Below are positions 1 through 8,851 of a stretch of DNA of 64,000 bases, one piece after another. The position numbers were made by a program, and so were the translations under genes. Position 1 is the first letter of the stretch, and every line of letters starts with the position of its first letter. Source of the stretch: Leptolyngbya sp. SIO1E4 (lineage in GTDB: Bacteria > Cyanobacteriota > Cyanobacteriia > Phormidesmidales > Phormidesmidaceae); assembly GCA_010672825.2 (NCBI GenBank), contig JAAHFU020000001.1, positions 930,001 through 994,000 on the forward strand, written 5' to 3'. The notes under the pieces were generated by a model. The model saw only the letters and a list, made by a program, of their open reading frames with translations, was not told the DNA's origin and did not search any database.

Positions 1-603
1 TACTGGGTGGTGGCTAATTTATTTGGGGTGCGTAATGCTTTGGTGCGGTTACGGGCTTTCTGCTTAGATGAGCGGCAACTCTGCAACGCGCGTATTGCAG
101 AGTTGATAGAGGCTCTGAATGTTAATGCTCGATTGCAAGAAATTCTGCAGCGACTGACTTTGCAAAATTTACCTGTTTCAACGGTGCGGGAACTGCGCCG
201 CACGATTCGGGAAACTGTGCGTGGTTATATTCGAACCCTAGGCCCTGATCTGCTGCAAGGACTAAGCAGCACCATCAATTGGCAAATGCTGGCCACCCAG
301 TTACTCAACCGATTGCAAAACTCCCATGTAATTAATGCTTCGTTAGACCCGGTGAGCGAAGAGCTGGCCCTCATTCTAGAGCGCTATCTGGAAAAGGACT
401 TAGAATCCCTCGTGGCCCAGGTGATTCCTATTCTCGATATTGATCAGGTCATTATTGATCGGGTTAATGCTACTAACCCTAAAGACTTAGAAATGGCGAT
501 TCAAGGCATTGTTCGCAACGAACTCCAGGCAATTGTCAATTTGGGGGGAGCACTGGGCTTTTTCATTGGAGGGTTGCAGGCAGTTTTTCTCTATTTACGA
601 TAA
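1..603 (+). CDS. DUF445 family membrane protein, C-terminal part
   Basis: The reading frame is open to the left edge of the window, so the true start lies outside and only about 200 residues are visible. The tail (NPKDLE, then [17 protein letters not shown], then a hydrophobic final helix [17 protein letters not shown]) matches the end of DUF445/YheB-type proteins, which are large membrane-anchored proteins of unknown function. The visible part is mostly amphipathic helix, as expected for the family's soluble middle region, and ends with one membrane segment. Nothing in the sequence indicates a substrate. It is followed by a family A repeat rather than another gene on this strand. I am fairly sure of the family and have no basis for a function. 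Confidence 0.75.
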   Translation, partial: YWVVANLFGVRNALVRLRAFCLDERQLCNARIAELIEALNVNARLQEILQRLTLQNLPVSTVRELRRTIRETVRGYIRTLGPDLLQGLSSTINWQMLATQLLNRLQNSHVINASLDPVSEELALILERYLEKDLESLVAQVIPILDIDQVIIDRVNATNPKDLEMAIQGIVRNELQAIVNLGGALGFFIGGLQAVFLYLR

Positions 604-604
604 A

Positions 605-795
605 TGTAGCCTTGTTCAGTTGGATCCAGCGTATCTGAGGCAAGACAGGGTCTATAGTCTTGTTCAGGTGAGTCCAGTACATCTGGGTCAAGGCAGGGTC
701 TAGGGTTTGGGGTTTAGGGTGTGCTTGATTAGCCTGCATACCGCAATAGAGTTTGGGATCTAGGGTATGTGGTATCGGCATGCAAACCGCTCTAT
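605..795 (+). repeat. Family A dispersed repeat, copy A1 (compound)
   Basis: This is a longer, partly duplicated copy. A first half-copy (CTTGTTCAGTTGGATCCAG...) runs to about 655. A second, fuller copy follows (CTTGTTCAGGTGAGTCCAGT..., CAGGGTCTAGGGTTTGGGG, GTGCTTGATTAGCCTGCATA, CCGC). A third partial end reaches CCGCTCTAT at about 795. The same core recurs at 28267, 39388, 49278, 49505, 54197 and 62668. It fills most of the gap between the DUF445 gene and the RecB-like nuclease gene; nothing coding is supported there. Confidence 0.75.
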
Positions 796-905
796 TTTCC
801 CAATAAAAAGATGCTTCCTTTGATGAGGCCCCGATCACACCTGTACCTGCGACGACAATCCCATTAGCCCTCCAGGCTAAAATGAATAGCTGACACAAGA
901 TGCCA

Positions 906-1574
906 TTACAGAAGTTTGGGGTGCAGCATATGGTACTCAGCTAAGCGACGCTGAAAAAGGGTCCAGTGATGTTCTATTTCGGCTCTGTTTAGCCAGAAAG
1001 CTTGGGCGGGCGTCTGTTCTAGGGCGATCGCAATGAGTGTTCCTTCAACATGAATACCCTGCTCAGCGTAAACCTGTTCGATGGCCTGGGTATACGCTGC
1101 CACTTGCAGATAATAATCCCCAATCCACTCAGCTTTTTTGGGTTTGAGGGCTGTCTTCCAATCGCAGACGTAGACCTTACTGTTGTAAACGACAAGCGCA
1201 TCAGGAAACCCCACATAGCCAGCATTGTGCCAGACAGCGGCTTCTACCAATAGAGCCTCATCAACGTTCGCCAAGAGTGGCTCAATGGAATCCCAGTAGC
1301 CTGTAATGTCCGCAGGAATGTCTACCATGTCGCCCTTCAGGAAAGCAGCGATCTGTTTGTGTAGGCGAGTACCGACAGAAGAGGCTTTGCCTGCGATCTC
1401 TTGGGCCGCCTGTGCCCCTACCCTGCGGCGCCACTGATTAAGGGCCGCCCTAGCCTCTGGGGGTTTGGTGGCAGACAAAATGGTTGTGACCCCCGGATAG
1501 CGATGCCCCGCGATTTCATAGAATCGCCGACGATTTACCCGAGTAGTGCGCGCGTGATAGTGCTCTAATTGCAA
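906..1574 (-). CDS. PD-(D/E)XK nuclease of the RecB family
   Basis: A 222-residue protein that shows the RecB-type nuclease motifs in order: GTRLH (H72), an acidic residue E111, GFPDAL with D125, D138-W-K140 (the DxK catalytic pair) and Q157xxxY161. It is close to a minimal single-domain exonuclease, without helicase or zinc modules, of the type seen in phage exonucleases and mitochondrial MGME1. The expected activity is metal-dependent DNA cleavage; the substrate is unknown. The start GVTTIL region (residues 28-33) is common in this subfamily. It stands alone, with a family A repeat downstream and a small membrane protein gene upstream. The family call is firm and the biological role is not. 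Confidence 0.8.
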   Translation of the reverse strand: MQLEHYHARTTRVNRRRFYEIAGHRYPGVTTILSATKPPEARAALNQWRRRVGAQAAQEIAGKASSVGTRLHKQIAAFLKGDMVDIPADITGYWDSIEPLLANVDEALLVEAAVWHNAGYVGFPDALVVYNSKVYVCDWKTALKPKKAEWIGDYYLQVAAYTQAIEQVYAEQGIHVEGTLIAIALEQTPAQAFWLNRAEIEHHWTLFQRRLAEYHMLHPKLL

Positions 1575-1697
1575 AGCTGTTTTCTAACGTTGGTGGTGCT
1601 AGTGAGCAGTAGAAATCCTTTACAGCTCAGTCGCTTAGGAATCTGCGGCCATCCTAAAACCTTTAGCTGGGTGTAGTTCGATCAGCGTTTGGGCGTT

Positions 1698-2087
1698 TTA
1701 GGAATCTGATGCTTGGCTATCGCGACGCCCTAACTCATAAATACCGCTGCCAATCGCAAAGATTAACCCCAAACTAATTGACCAGCTTGACCCTAACCCT
1801 AGCTTGACCCCGTAGTGCAATAGGGTACCGACGCAAATAAAAGGCACGATACTAAAAATAGAGGCCCAAAAAGCATTCTGAGACTCACGACCTTTGCGAG
1901 TACGCTCAAACTCTTTATCAGAAAAATAAAGGGATCTTTCTGCAAAGTTAAACCACCGATTGATCTGCTCAGTTATCCAGGCGCTTAAGGGAGAAAAGGC
2001 AAGATATAAAGCAAGTGCCCACAACGCTGCACCAGCAATAGCGGTTCGATCAATCGTGAATGCGAAAGGAAACAGTTCGGTCAGCAT
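1698..2087 (-). CDS. small membrane protein of unknown function
   Basis: A 129-residue protein with about three predicted membrane segments: residues 12-37, 73-92 and 98-117. The first and second are separated by a charged cytoplasmic-like stretch rich in Arg, Glu and Lys (NFAERSLYFSDKEFERTRKG). I do not recognise the family. The start ATG is at 2087, immediately after a long hairpin (2091-2149) that separates it from the DUF6918-like gene on the same strand. The two genes may be cotranscribed, but the hairpin argues against simple read-through. Confidence 0.6.
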   Translation of the reverse strand: MLTELFPFAFTIDRTAIAGAALWALALYLAFSPLSAWITEQINRWFNFAERSLYFSDKEFERTRKGRESQNAFWASIFSIVPFICVGTLLHYGVKLGLGSSWSISLGLIFAIGSGIYELGRRDSQASDS

Positions 2088-2090
2088 ACT

Positions 2091-2149
2091 GATGCGTTGA
2101 TACCCGTTGAGTAGATTACTGTTATCTACTTAACAAGTATCAACGCATC
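2091..2149. repeat. 59-bp near-perfect inverted repeat between two genes
   Basis: The outer arms GATGCGTTGATAC (2091-2103) and GTATCAACGCATC (2137-2149) are perfect complements. After a 2-nt mismatch, inner arms GTTGAGTAGA (2106-2115) and TCTACTTAAC (2125-2134) continue the stem with one G-T pair. The hairpin therefore has about 24 pairs. There is no clear U-run on either side, so it may be a processing or termination structure, or a tiny mobile palindrome. Confidence 0.7.
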
Positions 2150-2180
2150 GAGAGGATTTGTATAGGTAAAGCGTAACGTC

Positions 2181-2627
2181 TTAAGATTGCTGCGCCGCTT
2201 GAACATGGGTGCCAATGATTTTGGCAAACCCTGGGATAGCGTCTTCTACGTCGCCCTTCACTGATTTACGGAGTTTATTGTAAGAAGAACGAATGACTCC
2301 GTCTGATCGCTTAATTCTGTTATCGGTAACGCTGAGCAACATATCAGCAGTACGGGAGCGATTTTGAATAAGGTGTTCTACAGGATCCCCTGCCTGAAGT
2401 CCTTCGTTCCACATTGGATCTAAAGCATCAAAGACTTCTGGTAACAGTCGGCCGACTGCCCCTGGGATGTATTGAGGCCCTATCCCTTTCACAACGCGAT
2501 AGGCTGTCTTTAAAGCAAGGCCAGACAGACCTCCTTTAGCTGTTACCTGCTCGTCAATCAGCTTGGTGCAGTCCGCAACGATACCTGCTTTGACTGACTT
2601 GTCTTTAACAATATCGCTGAATCTCAT
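2181..2627 (-). CDS. DUF6918-like protein
   Basis: A 148-residue soluble protein. Its layout resembles the DUF6918 family as I know it from actinobacteria: an N-terminal VADCTKLIDEQV segment, a GLSG turn followed by a KTAYRVVKGI helix, GAVGRLLPEVFDALDP in the middle, and a C-terminal helix with SYNKLRKSVKGDVEDAIPG. No catalytic residues are obvious, and the role of the family is unknown to me. ATG at 2627 is the only sensible start. It precedes the small membrane protein on the same strand. The family call is from memory of the pattern and should be checked by profile search. Confidence 0.6.
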   Translation of the reverse strand: MRFSDIVKDKSVKAGIVADCTKLIDEQVTAKGGLSGLALKTAYRVVKGIGPQYIPGAVGRLLPEVFDALDPMWNEGLQAGDPVEHLIQNRSRTADMLLSVTDNRIKRSDGVIRSSYNKLRKSVKGDVEDAIPGFAKIIGTHVQAAQQS

Positions 2628-2915
2628 GATAGTTCCTTATCCCAGCAAGCTGTTCTTCAACTGATTGTTCATGATCTTGGGGCAAAATCGGCCTGTTTTG
2701 TTTAAGGTTCGAACTTCCTTGATAAAAGTATGAACCTTTGAAGAAGGGCCGAACCTCTATTGTGAGGCTGAAGTCGTATGTGAATCACTTGGGGGCTGGG
2801 TAATTCAGGATTTAGTATTCCCGAAGCTCTCAGAGTTGAGTCTACGAGAGATTGAATCCTAACTCTCTTAGTCGTTAGGATTCTGTTGGTATGAAAGACT
2901 GTCAGCCGTAAAGGT
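2628..2915. other. intergenic region with two hairpins
   Basis: No gene is supported. There is an imperfect hairpin with arms AAGGTTCGAACTT and AAGTATGAACCTT (about 2703-2738), and a perfect 10-bp stem GAATCCTAAC (2854-2863) / GTTAGGATTC (2874-2883). The second lies just beyond the stop codon of the SDR gene and may end that transcript, although no U-run follows. Confidence 0.45.
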
Positions 2916-3698
2916 TTAGTTCCCCTTAAACAGGTTGCCGACGGCGTTGGTTAAGGCTTCACGCGGTAAGAACCGACCCGCATTGACCATCACCTGATTC
3001 ATGAAGCCCCCTGTGACAATATTGGAGTGTTCCTGTTCTAGGGCCTTGAGGGCATTTTCTACCACCGCATCAGGAGATGCGTAGTTTTGCCCGACCCGCT
3101 CTCCCAAACTGTTAGGAAAGTCTGCAACCTTAAAGAACTCTGTTTCTGTAGGGCCAGGGCAAACGGCTAGCACCTTGACACCGTAGGATTTGCACTCATG
3201 CCATAGAGATTCGCTAAAGCTCAACACGAAGGCTTTCGTTGCGGCATACACAGCAAAATATGGAATCGGTTGAAAGGATGCTGTGGAGCCAATGTTCAAA
3301 ATACTGCCCGATCGCCGCGATCGCATGGGCTGCAAACACCGATGGGTCAGATCTACTAACGCCAGCACATTGAGCTGAATCATGCGTAGGTACGTATCGA
3401 GTTCCCCTTCTGCAAAGTCTCCATAGGTGCCAAACCCAGCATTGTTAATCAGCAGGTCAACTTCGATGTTCTGATGCGCTAGCTGAGTGACAATCGTCTG
3501 AGCGGCATCTGGAGCGGTTAAATCTTGAGGAATTACCGTGACCTGAATTCCATGCTGCTGCGCTAGCTGATCGGCAAGCGCCTGAAGTTTATCGTGCGAT
3601 CTCGCCACCAAAACCAAATCATGATGGCGACTCGCGAGCTTTTCTGCAAAAACGGCTCCGATACCGGATGATGCGCCTGTGATGAGTGCGGTTGTCAT
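2916..3698 (-). CDS. short-chain dehydrogenase/reductase (SDR, DltE/YqjQ-like)
   Basis: A 260-residue classical SDR. The NAD(P)-binding motif TGASSGIG is at residues 7-14, NNAG at 85-88, the catalytic Ser in NIGSTAS near 138, and the YxxxK pair is Y151/K155. VARS with an Arg after the second strand suggests NADP(H). The C-terminal part (ALEQEHSNIVTGGF) is typical of the DltE-like SDRs often annotated as short-chain dehydrogenases of unknown substrate. It would be a cytoplasmic oxidoreductase; the substrate cannot be read from the sequence. It is divergent from msrA, with about 120 bp between the starts. Confidence 0.85.
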   Translation of the reverse strand: MTTALITGASSGIGAVFAEKLASRHHDLVLVARSHDKLQALADQLAQQHGIQVTVIPQDLTAPDAAQTIVTQLAHQNIEVDLLINNAGFGTYGDFAEGELDTYLRMIQLNVLALVDLTHRCLQPMRSRRSGSILNIGSTASFQPIPYFAVYAATKAFVLSFSESLWHECKSYGVKVLAVCPGPTETEFFKVADFPNSLGERVGQNYASPDAVVENALKALEQEHSNIVTGGFMNQVMVNAGRFLPREALTNAVGNLFKGN

Positions 3699-3819
3699 GG
3701 GTTTTATGATTTAATTCCTAAGCTATTATGACGATTTATTAAGAGAACTGCTTGTCAGATAGAGTGCAGTCAGTCTGCTTCAGCTGCTCAAGCCAAGCAA
3801 TGATAGTGAGTGATTGGGC

Positions 3820-4305
3820 ATGGATAACGCCAAGACTGATTTAGCCACCTTCGGAGCAGGGTGCTTTTGGGGCACAGAGGCGGCCTTTCGCAAATTACCT
3901 GGGGTAATTGTCACCTCTGTTGGCTATATGGGTGGCCATTTTGAAAACCCGTGCTATCTCGATGTGCTGTCGCGGATCACAGGGCATGCGGAGGTAGCCC
4001 AGATAGCATACGACCCTGAACAAATCAGCTACGAGGCGCTGCTGGCTGTGTTTTGGGAATGCCATGACCCAACCAGTCTCAACCGGCAGGGAGCCGATCG
4101 CGGTGAGCAGTATCGATCGGTGATTTTTTATCACACGCCAGAACAGGGGGCGATCGCTCGGCGTGCAAAAGATGCGTTGGAGGTTGCAGGTCGGTATGGT
4201 AAAGCGATCGTCACCCAAATTGAACCTGCTTCTACCTACTGGCTCGCCACCGAGGATCATCAACAATACTTTGAGAAACAGGCGCTGAAAAAGAGCCAAG
4301 CTTGA
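3820..4305 (+). CDS. msrA: peptide-methionine (S)-S-oxide reductase MsrA
   Basis: This enzyme reduces methionine-S-sulfoxide in proteins back to methionine. The catalytic GCFWG motif is at residues 14-18 with nucleophile C15. The conserved stretches GYMGG, GHAEVAQIAYDP, FWECHDPTSLNRQGADRGEQYRS and QIEPASTYWLATEDHQQY follow in the usual order. ATG at 3820 is preferred over an upstream TTG. The length of 161 residues is on the short side, and there is no obvious resolving Cys pair at the C-terminus (it ends KKSQA), so recycling probably follows a simpler thioredoxin-dependent route. It is likely part of oxidative-stress repair. Confidence 0.93.
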   Translation: MDNAKTDLATFGAGCFWGTEAAFRKLPGVIVTSVGYMGGHFENPCYLDVLSRITGHAEVAQIAYDPEQISYEALLAVFWECHDPTSLNRQGADRGEQYRSVIFYHTPEQGAIARRAKDALEVAGRYGKAIVTQIEPASTYWLATEDHQQYFEKQALKKSQA

Positions 4306-4485
4306 TGATAGTAAAGTCTCGTTAATTGCTGACCATAAAGCAATCGTTCAAAAGATTGGCTTTGCAACAAAAGTCGATGACTTGAGGGACCTCTGATTGC
4401 ATAGGGTACTGACTGAGAAAATGGGCATTTGAGGATTGGAGCACTCCTAACAACACCATCGCTCATGAGTAGAGGCAATATAATC

Positions 4486-4782
4486 ATGCCTATGAGACGC
4501 GATGAAGTTATCGATCATCTTCAGTCACACCGTACGGCACTAGAACATTACGGCGTCATATCTTTGGCGCTGTTTGGTTCAGTGGCACGGGATGAGGCAC
4601 GGGATGGCAGTGATTTGGATGTTCTGGTGGAGTTTGAGGGGCGGGTAACGTTCGATCGCTATATGGATCTCAAATTTTATCTGGAAGATTTGCTGGGGAT
4701 GTCGGTTGACTTGGTAACGAAGAAGATGCTCCGCTCTGAGATTAAAGAAACTGTAGAACGAGAAGCCATTCGTGTCGCGTAG
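4486..4782 (+). CDS. MntA-type nucleotidyltransferase antitoxin
   Basis: A 98-residue minimal nucleotidyltransferase with the exact GSX10DXD signature (G31-S32 ... D43-L-D45). Family members of this size are the antitoxin of MntA-HepT modules; MntA AMPylates the HepT toxin to silence it. The stop codon overlaps the GTG start of the downstream HepT-like gene (4772), the tight coupling typical of such operons. ATG at 4486 (or 4492) is preferred over an upstream in-frame start at 4429, because the extra residues do not look like the family. Cytoplasmic. Confidence 0.85.
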   Translation: MPMRRDEVIDHLQSHRTALEHYGVISLALFGSVARDEARDGSDLDVLVEFEGRVTFDRYMDLKFYLEDLLGMSVDLVTKKMLRSEIKETVEREAIRVA

Positions 4783-5116
4783 TTTTCAGCTTTATATCAA
4801 CGATATCGTGGAGAGTTGTGACAAAATACTTCGCTATACCCAAAGTTTGTCTTTTGAAGGTTTTGTCACAGATGAGCGAACCTATGATGCAGTGATTCGC
4901 AATCTCTCAGTCATTGGTGAAGCCGTGAAGAACCTTCCAGATGAGATATGTTCTCGTCATCCTGAAGTGGAGTGGCGCAAGATCGCTGCAATGAGAAATA
5001 TTCTGGTTCATGCCTATTTCACTGTTGAGCATGAAGTTATCTGGGATGTCGTGCGAGATAAAATTCCAGTTTTGAAAGCAACGGCAGTCGAAATTCAGAA
5101 GAGTTCTCTGCCTTAG
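4772..5116 (+). CDS. HepT-like ribonuclease toxin (DUF86)
   Basis: A 114-residue helical DUF86/HEPN protein. It carries the RX4HXY ribonuclease motif as R75-NILV-H80-A-Y82, preceded by the conserved [18 protein letters not shown] helix. Family members cleave RNA and are neutralised by the adjacent nucleotidyltransferase, which modifies the motif tyrosine. The GTG start at 4772 overlaps the antitoxin stop by 11 bases, implying translational coupling. The complete motif suggests a working toxin. No other genes are linked, and the module sits at the edge of an AT-rich region. Confidence 0.87.
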   Translation: MSRSFQLYINDIVESCDKILRYTQSLSFEGFVTDERTYDAVIRNLSVIGEAVKNLPDEICSRHPEVEWRKIAAMRNILVHAYFTVEHEVIWDVVRDKIPVLKATAVEIQKSSLP

Positions 5117-6058
5117 AGTGCCGTCAAAATCAGAGCAAAGCTTATAGACCGATAATTTTATAGATTTTGTGCTTTCGAGAAAATAGTCTAAAAGGAGCTC
5201 ACTTAGCCACTTATCAAAGTGGCTGAGCGTTTAGATATCACTGTTATACAAGGAAACGTTTACAGGTCATGACGCTAATGAACTCGCCGTTTTTGCAAAA
5301 AGCTGAGCGTTTATATCTCAGAAACCTCCTCTCTACTGAAACTATATAATTGATTTTTCTGCAAAATTCAGAGTATATTTTGAAGGCAAATTCCTACGTG
5401 ATAGTAATACTCAAAATATTCATCTCTGGTTACGAGCCAAGCAATTGGATCAGCATGGGAAACCGGGTTCTTATTTCTCCTGTCAAAGAAATTCCTGATT
5501 TTGACAAACGTTTCATGTGGAACCTGTTTTTGTCTTAGAAAAGCTTGCACATCAGCAGCTTTATATTGATTTTCCTTTTTATAGACTTATTCAAAATGTG
5601 TTTTTAGTATTGGATATTTATGAATTGTAAATTCATTTTTCAATCCACAAAAAAGATTTTTCTCGACTTTTCCTTATAAGTAAATTTTGCTTTTGACAAA
5701 TGCTTTCTGCTTACTTTTAAGTCTTTCATAGTAAAACATGCTGAGAGTGTTTAAGTGGTGATTTCTCTTCTTTAAACTCAGCTAATATTCCAGCTTCCCA
5801 AAGTTCCAACTCTATGAAGTAGCCGATTCTGTTAGGTGATTGCTGTACTACCATTTAATGTTTGGATGATGGGCTTTTGGAGGTTGCCGATATTATGCCC
5901 AACTGGATAAGCTACTGTCCGTATTGATTAAGTTTGCCTGCAGACTATTATTGTACTTACAGCTAACACTTGAGCATGCCTCATATGCTATTTGAGGACT
6001 GAGCTGAATTAATGGATGTCATACTAAGGGATGTTTGCCATCCACTAGCCCCTTGCCC
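5117..6058. other. AT-rich gap without a supported gene
   Basis: About 940 bp between hepT and pcrA, clearly more AT-rich than the surroundings. A perfect 8-bp hairpin AGCCACTT-ATCA-AAGTGGCT (5205-5224) may terminate the toxin-antitoxin transcript. Open frames of about 60 codons exist on both strands near 5350-5550, but they overlap each other, lack ribosome binding sites and resemble nothing I know. The stretch may be the remains of transferred DNA. Confidence 0.5.
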
Positions 6059-8419
6059 ATGACGGCTTCCACCGACTTCCTTGCCCAGCTCAACCCTTCC
6101 CAACGTCGTGCCGTCGAGCACTTCTGCGGCCCCCTGCTCGTTATTGCCGGAGCGGGGTCTGGGAAAACCCGTGCCCTCACCTTCCGCATTGCCAATCTAG
6201 TGCTTAACCAGCGGGTAGACCCCGACAACATCCTGGCGGTGACCTTCACCAACAAAGCTGCCAAGGAAATGAAAGAGCGGATTGAGGTATTGTTTGCTGA
6301 GCAAGAGGCCCAGGCGAAACAAGGCAAGCGACTGTCGGCATTGCCGGAGTACGAGCAAACCAAACTCAAATCCCAAGTCTACAAAACCGTCACCAAGTAC
6401 CTGTGGATTGGGACCTTTCACGCCCTGTGTTCCCGCATTTTGCGGTTTGATATCGAGAAATTTCAGCACCCTGACGGCTATAAGTGGACCAAAACCTTCT
6501 CCATTTTTGACGAGTCTGATGCTCAGAGTCTCGTCAAAACCATCGTCACTAAAGACCTGAATCTAGACGACAAAAAATTTAATCCCCGCTCGGTACGCTA
6601 TGCCATTAGCAATGCCAAAAACCAAAACTTCACCCCCGATGAATTTGAAAAAGACCAGCCCAACTACCGGGGGCGCATGATTGCCGATGTCTATCGCCGC
6701 TACGAAAAAGCCCTAGCAGAAAATAATGCCTTAGACTTTGACGACCTGATTTTGATTCCGGTCAAACTATTTCAGCAGAATGAATCAGTGCTGGGTTATT
6801 GGCACAAGCGCTTTCGCCACATTCTGGTAGATGAGTATCAGGACACCAACCGCACCCAATATGAACTGATTCGCCTGCTTACCACCAATGGAGAGGATAT
6901 TCAGCGCTTCAACGATTGGCATTATCGCTCTACCTTTGTGGTGGGAGATGCTGACCAGAGCATCTATTCTTTTCGCGCGGCAGATTTCACGATTTTGATG
7001 AATTTTCAGGATGACTTTGGTGATGGGTTGCCGGATGACGATACCCGCACCATGGTGAAGCTGGAAGAAAACTACCGCTCTACCTCCAACATTCTGGAAG
7101 TTGCCAACCACCTGATTGAAAACAATACCGAGCGCATTGATAAAGTCTTGCGGCCTACGCGGGGCGAGGGGGAGCCGATCCTCTGCTACCGGGCTGAAGA
7201 TGAAACCCACGAAGCGGATTTTGTGGTGGGGCAGTTGCGAAACCTGGAGTATCAAAACCCTGAACTGAACTGGGGACATTTTGCCATCCTTTACCGCACC
7301 AACGCCCAGTCCCGCGCTTTTGAGGAGGTGCTGACCCGCTACAGTGTGCCCTACCAGGTCGTTGGAGGGCTGCGGTTCTACGATCGCCGCGAAATTAAAG
7401 ATGTATTGGCTTATTTGAGGGCGATCGCGAACCCCGCTGACACCGTTAGCCTAAAGCGGGTAATCAACGTGCCCCGACGCGGTGTGGGCAAAGGCACCTT
7501 AGACAAACTCGATCAAGCAACTCAGACTCTGGGGGGGATTCCCCTATGGGAAATTCTCAGCGATGAGACGTCGGTGAAAACCTTGGCGGGGCGATCGGCA
7601 AAAGGGGTGCTGCAATTTGCCAGCCTGATCAAAAAGTATCGCGAACGCTTAGATAGTGCCAAAGGCTCAGAAATTATCCAAGAATTACTGGAAGACTCTG
7701 GCTATATCGAAGCGTTAAAAGCTGACGGCACCGATGAGGCGTTGGAACGGGTTGGCAACGTCCAAGAACTCTACAACGCCGTTCTGCAGTTTGAGGAAGA
7801 AAACGAAGATAGCTCCCTCATTGCTTTTTTGGCCAATGCCTCCCTGGCCTCTGATTTGGATGATGTGCAAGAAGGCAACAAAACCGTCTCCCTCATGACC
7901 CTGCACTCGTCTAAGGGATTGGAGTTTCCCGTCGTGTTTTTGGTGGGCCTAGAGCAGGGGCTATTCCCCAACTACCGCTCCCTCGAAGACCCTGCTGCTA
8001 CGGAGGAGGAACGTCGCCTCTGCTATGTGGGCATTACCCGCGCGAAGGAGCGGCTATTCATCTCCTATGCCCGAGAGCGTCGCCTCTACGGAAATCGTGA
8101 ACCCGCTAGCCCGTCTCTGTTTTTAGGGGAACTGCCGATGGACCGCATCAACACCAATGCTGGGATCGGGTTACCCCAACGCATGACCACCCCCATCCGC
8201 GAAACGCGTCGGAAAAAAGAGGTCGCGGCCCAACCGGGTAGTGGTGCCCACGAGTTTGATTGGAGCGTGGGCGATGTGGTGGTTCATAAGGCCTATGGGT
8301 CTGGGGAAGTGACGCATATTTTTGGAGCCGGAAACAAGATTTGTCTGGCGATTAAGTTTCCGGGGCAGGGGCGTAAGATTATTGACCCGAAGTTAACGAA
8401 ATTGCAGAAAGCAGAGTAG
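6059..8419 (+). CDS. pcrA: UvrD/PcrA-type superfamily 1 DNA helicase
   Basis: A 786-residue 3'-5' DNA helicase of the UvrD/PcrA group, used in repair and in removing protein or RecA roadblocks. In order: the Q-motif region LNPSQRRAVEH, Walker A AGAGSGKT (30-37), TFTNKAAKEMKER (Ia), GTFHALCSRILR, LVDEYQDTN (motif II), GDADQSIYSFRAAD (III), LEENYRSTSNIL (IV), VSLMTLHSSKGLEFPVVFLVG (V) and YVGITRAKERLF (VI). The C-terminus WSVGDVVVHKAYGSGEV...IKFP is the Tudor-like RNA polymerase-interacting tail of PcrA. ATG at 6059 follows an upstream TTG that adds eight poor residues. Housekeeping gene bordering an accessory region. Confidence 0.95.
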   Translation: MTASTDFLAQLNPSQRRAVEHFCGPLLVIAGAGSGKTRALTFRIANLVLNQRVDPDNILAVTFTNKAAKEMKERIEVLFAEQEAQAKQGKRLSALPEYEQTKLKSQVYKTVTKYLWIGTFHALCSRILRFDIEKFQHPDGYKWTKTFSIFDESDAQSLVKTIVTKDLNLDDKKFNPRSVRYAISNAKNQNFTPDEFEKDQPNYRGRMIADVYRRYEKALAENNALDFDDLILIPVKLFQQNESVLGYWHKRFRHILVDEYQDTNRTQYELIRLLTTNGEDIQRFNDWHYRSTFVVGDADQSIYSFRAADFTILMNFQDDFGDGLPDDDTRTMVKLEENYRSTSNILEVANHLIENNTERIDKVLRPTRGEGEPILCYRAEDETHEADFVVGQLRNLEYQNPELNWGHFAILYRTNAQSRAFEEVLTRYSVPYQVVGGLRFYDRREIKDVLAYLRAIANPADTVSLKRVINVPRRGVGKGTLDKLDQATQTLGGIPLWEILSDETSVKTLAGRSAKGVLQFASLIKKYRERLDSAKGSEIIQELLEDSGYIEALKADGTDEALERVGNVQELYNAVLQFEEENEDSSLIAFLANASLASDLDDVQEGNKTVSLMTLHSSKGLEFPVVFLVGLEQGLFPNYRSLEDPAATEEERRLCYVGITRAKERLFISYARERRLYGNREPASPSLFLGELPMDRINTNAGIGLPQRMTTPIRETRRKKEVAAQPGSGAHEFDWSVGDVVVHKAYGSGEVTHIFGAGNKICLAIKFPGQGRKIIDPKLTKLQKAE

Positions 8420-8451
8420 GCAATATCGCACTCCTGAACTAGGAGATTTTG

Positions 8452-8706
8452 ATGTTCTTGCATGTCATATCGGTTGATTACTTAAAGGGCTATCAATTAC
8501 GTCTCACGTTCAGCAATGAAGAAGTTCGAATCGTCGATTTATTGCAAGAAATCCATGGCGAGATCTTTGAGCCTTTGCAAGATATCGGGTTTTTCAGGCA
8601 GGTAGCTATCAATTCTGAAACCAATACTATCGAATGGCCTAACGGAGCTGACTTTGCTCCTGAGTTCTTATACAATCTCGGCAGTCGGGCTCAGCAGATT
8701 GCCTGA
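8452..8706 (+). CDS. DUF2442 family protein
   Basis: An 84-residue DUF2442 protein. It opens FLHVISVDYLKGYQLRLTFSNEE, has the VDLLQEIHGEIFEPL centre, and ends with the hallmark TIEWPNGADFAPEFLYN. These small proteins usually sit beside a DUF4160 or other toxin-like gene and are suspected toxin-antitoxin or mobile-element passengers. Here no partner is visible on either side, so it looks like an orphan. AGGAG at 8441-8445 lies six bases ahead of ATG 8452 and fixes the start. It directly follows pcrA but is probably not functionally linked to it. Confidence 0.85.
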   Translation: MFLHVISVDYLKGYQLRLTFSNEEVRIVDLLQEIHGEIFEPLQDIGFFRQVAINSETNTIEWPNGADFAPEFLYNLGSRAQQIA

Positions 8707-8851
8707 TTGGACATCGAATGGTACTCCATAGTGGAATTGAGATTGCCCAGCACGCAATTAAAATCCTCAGAGAAAATTTGAATCTAGCCTAGATCGACTT
8801 CTCGCTCTGTCAGGAATCTTGGGTTAGATTCTAGACAAAAAACTTTCTACC

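Noticed and set aside
5350-5550. Overlapping 60-codon frames on both strands
   Set aside because: Each overlaps the other, the region is AT-rich and neither has conserved features or a good start site.
8707-8790. Short frame after DUF2442 as a toxin partner
   Set aside because: Only about 24 codons from an ATG with no ribosome binding site; it does not resemble DUF4160 or another known partner.
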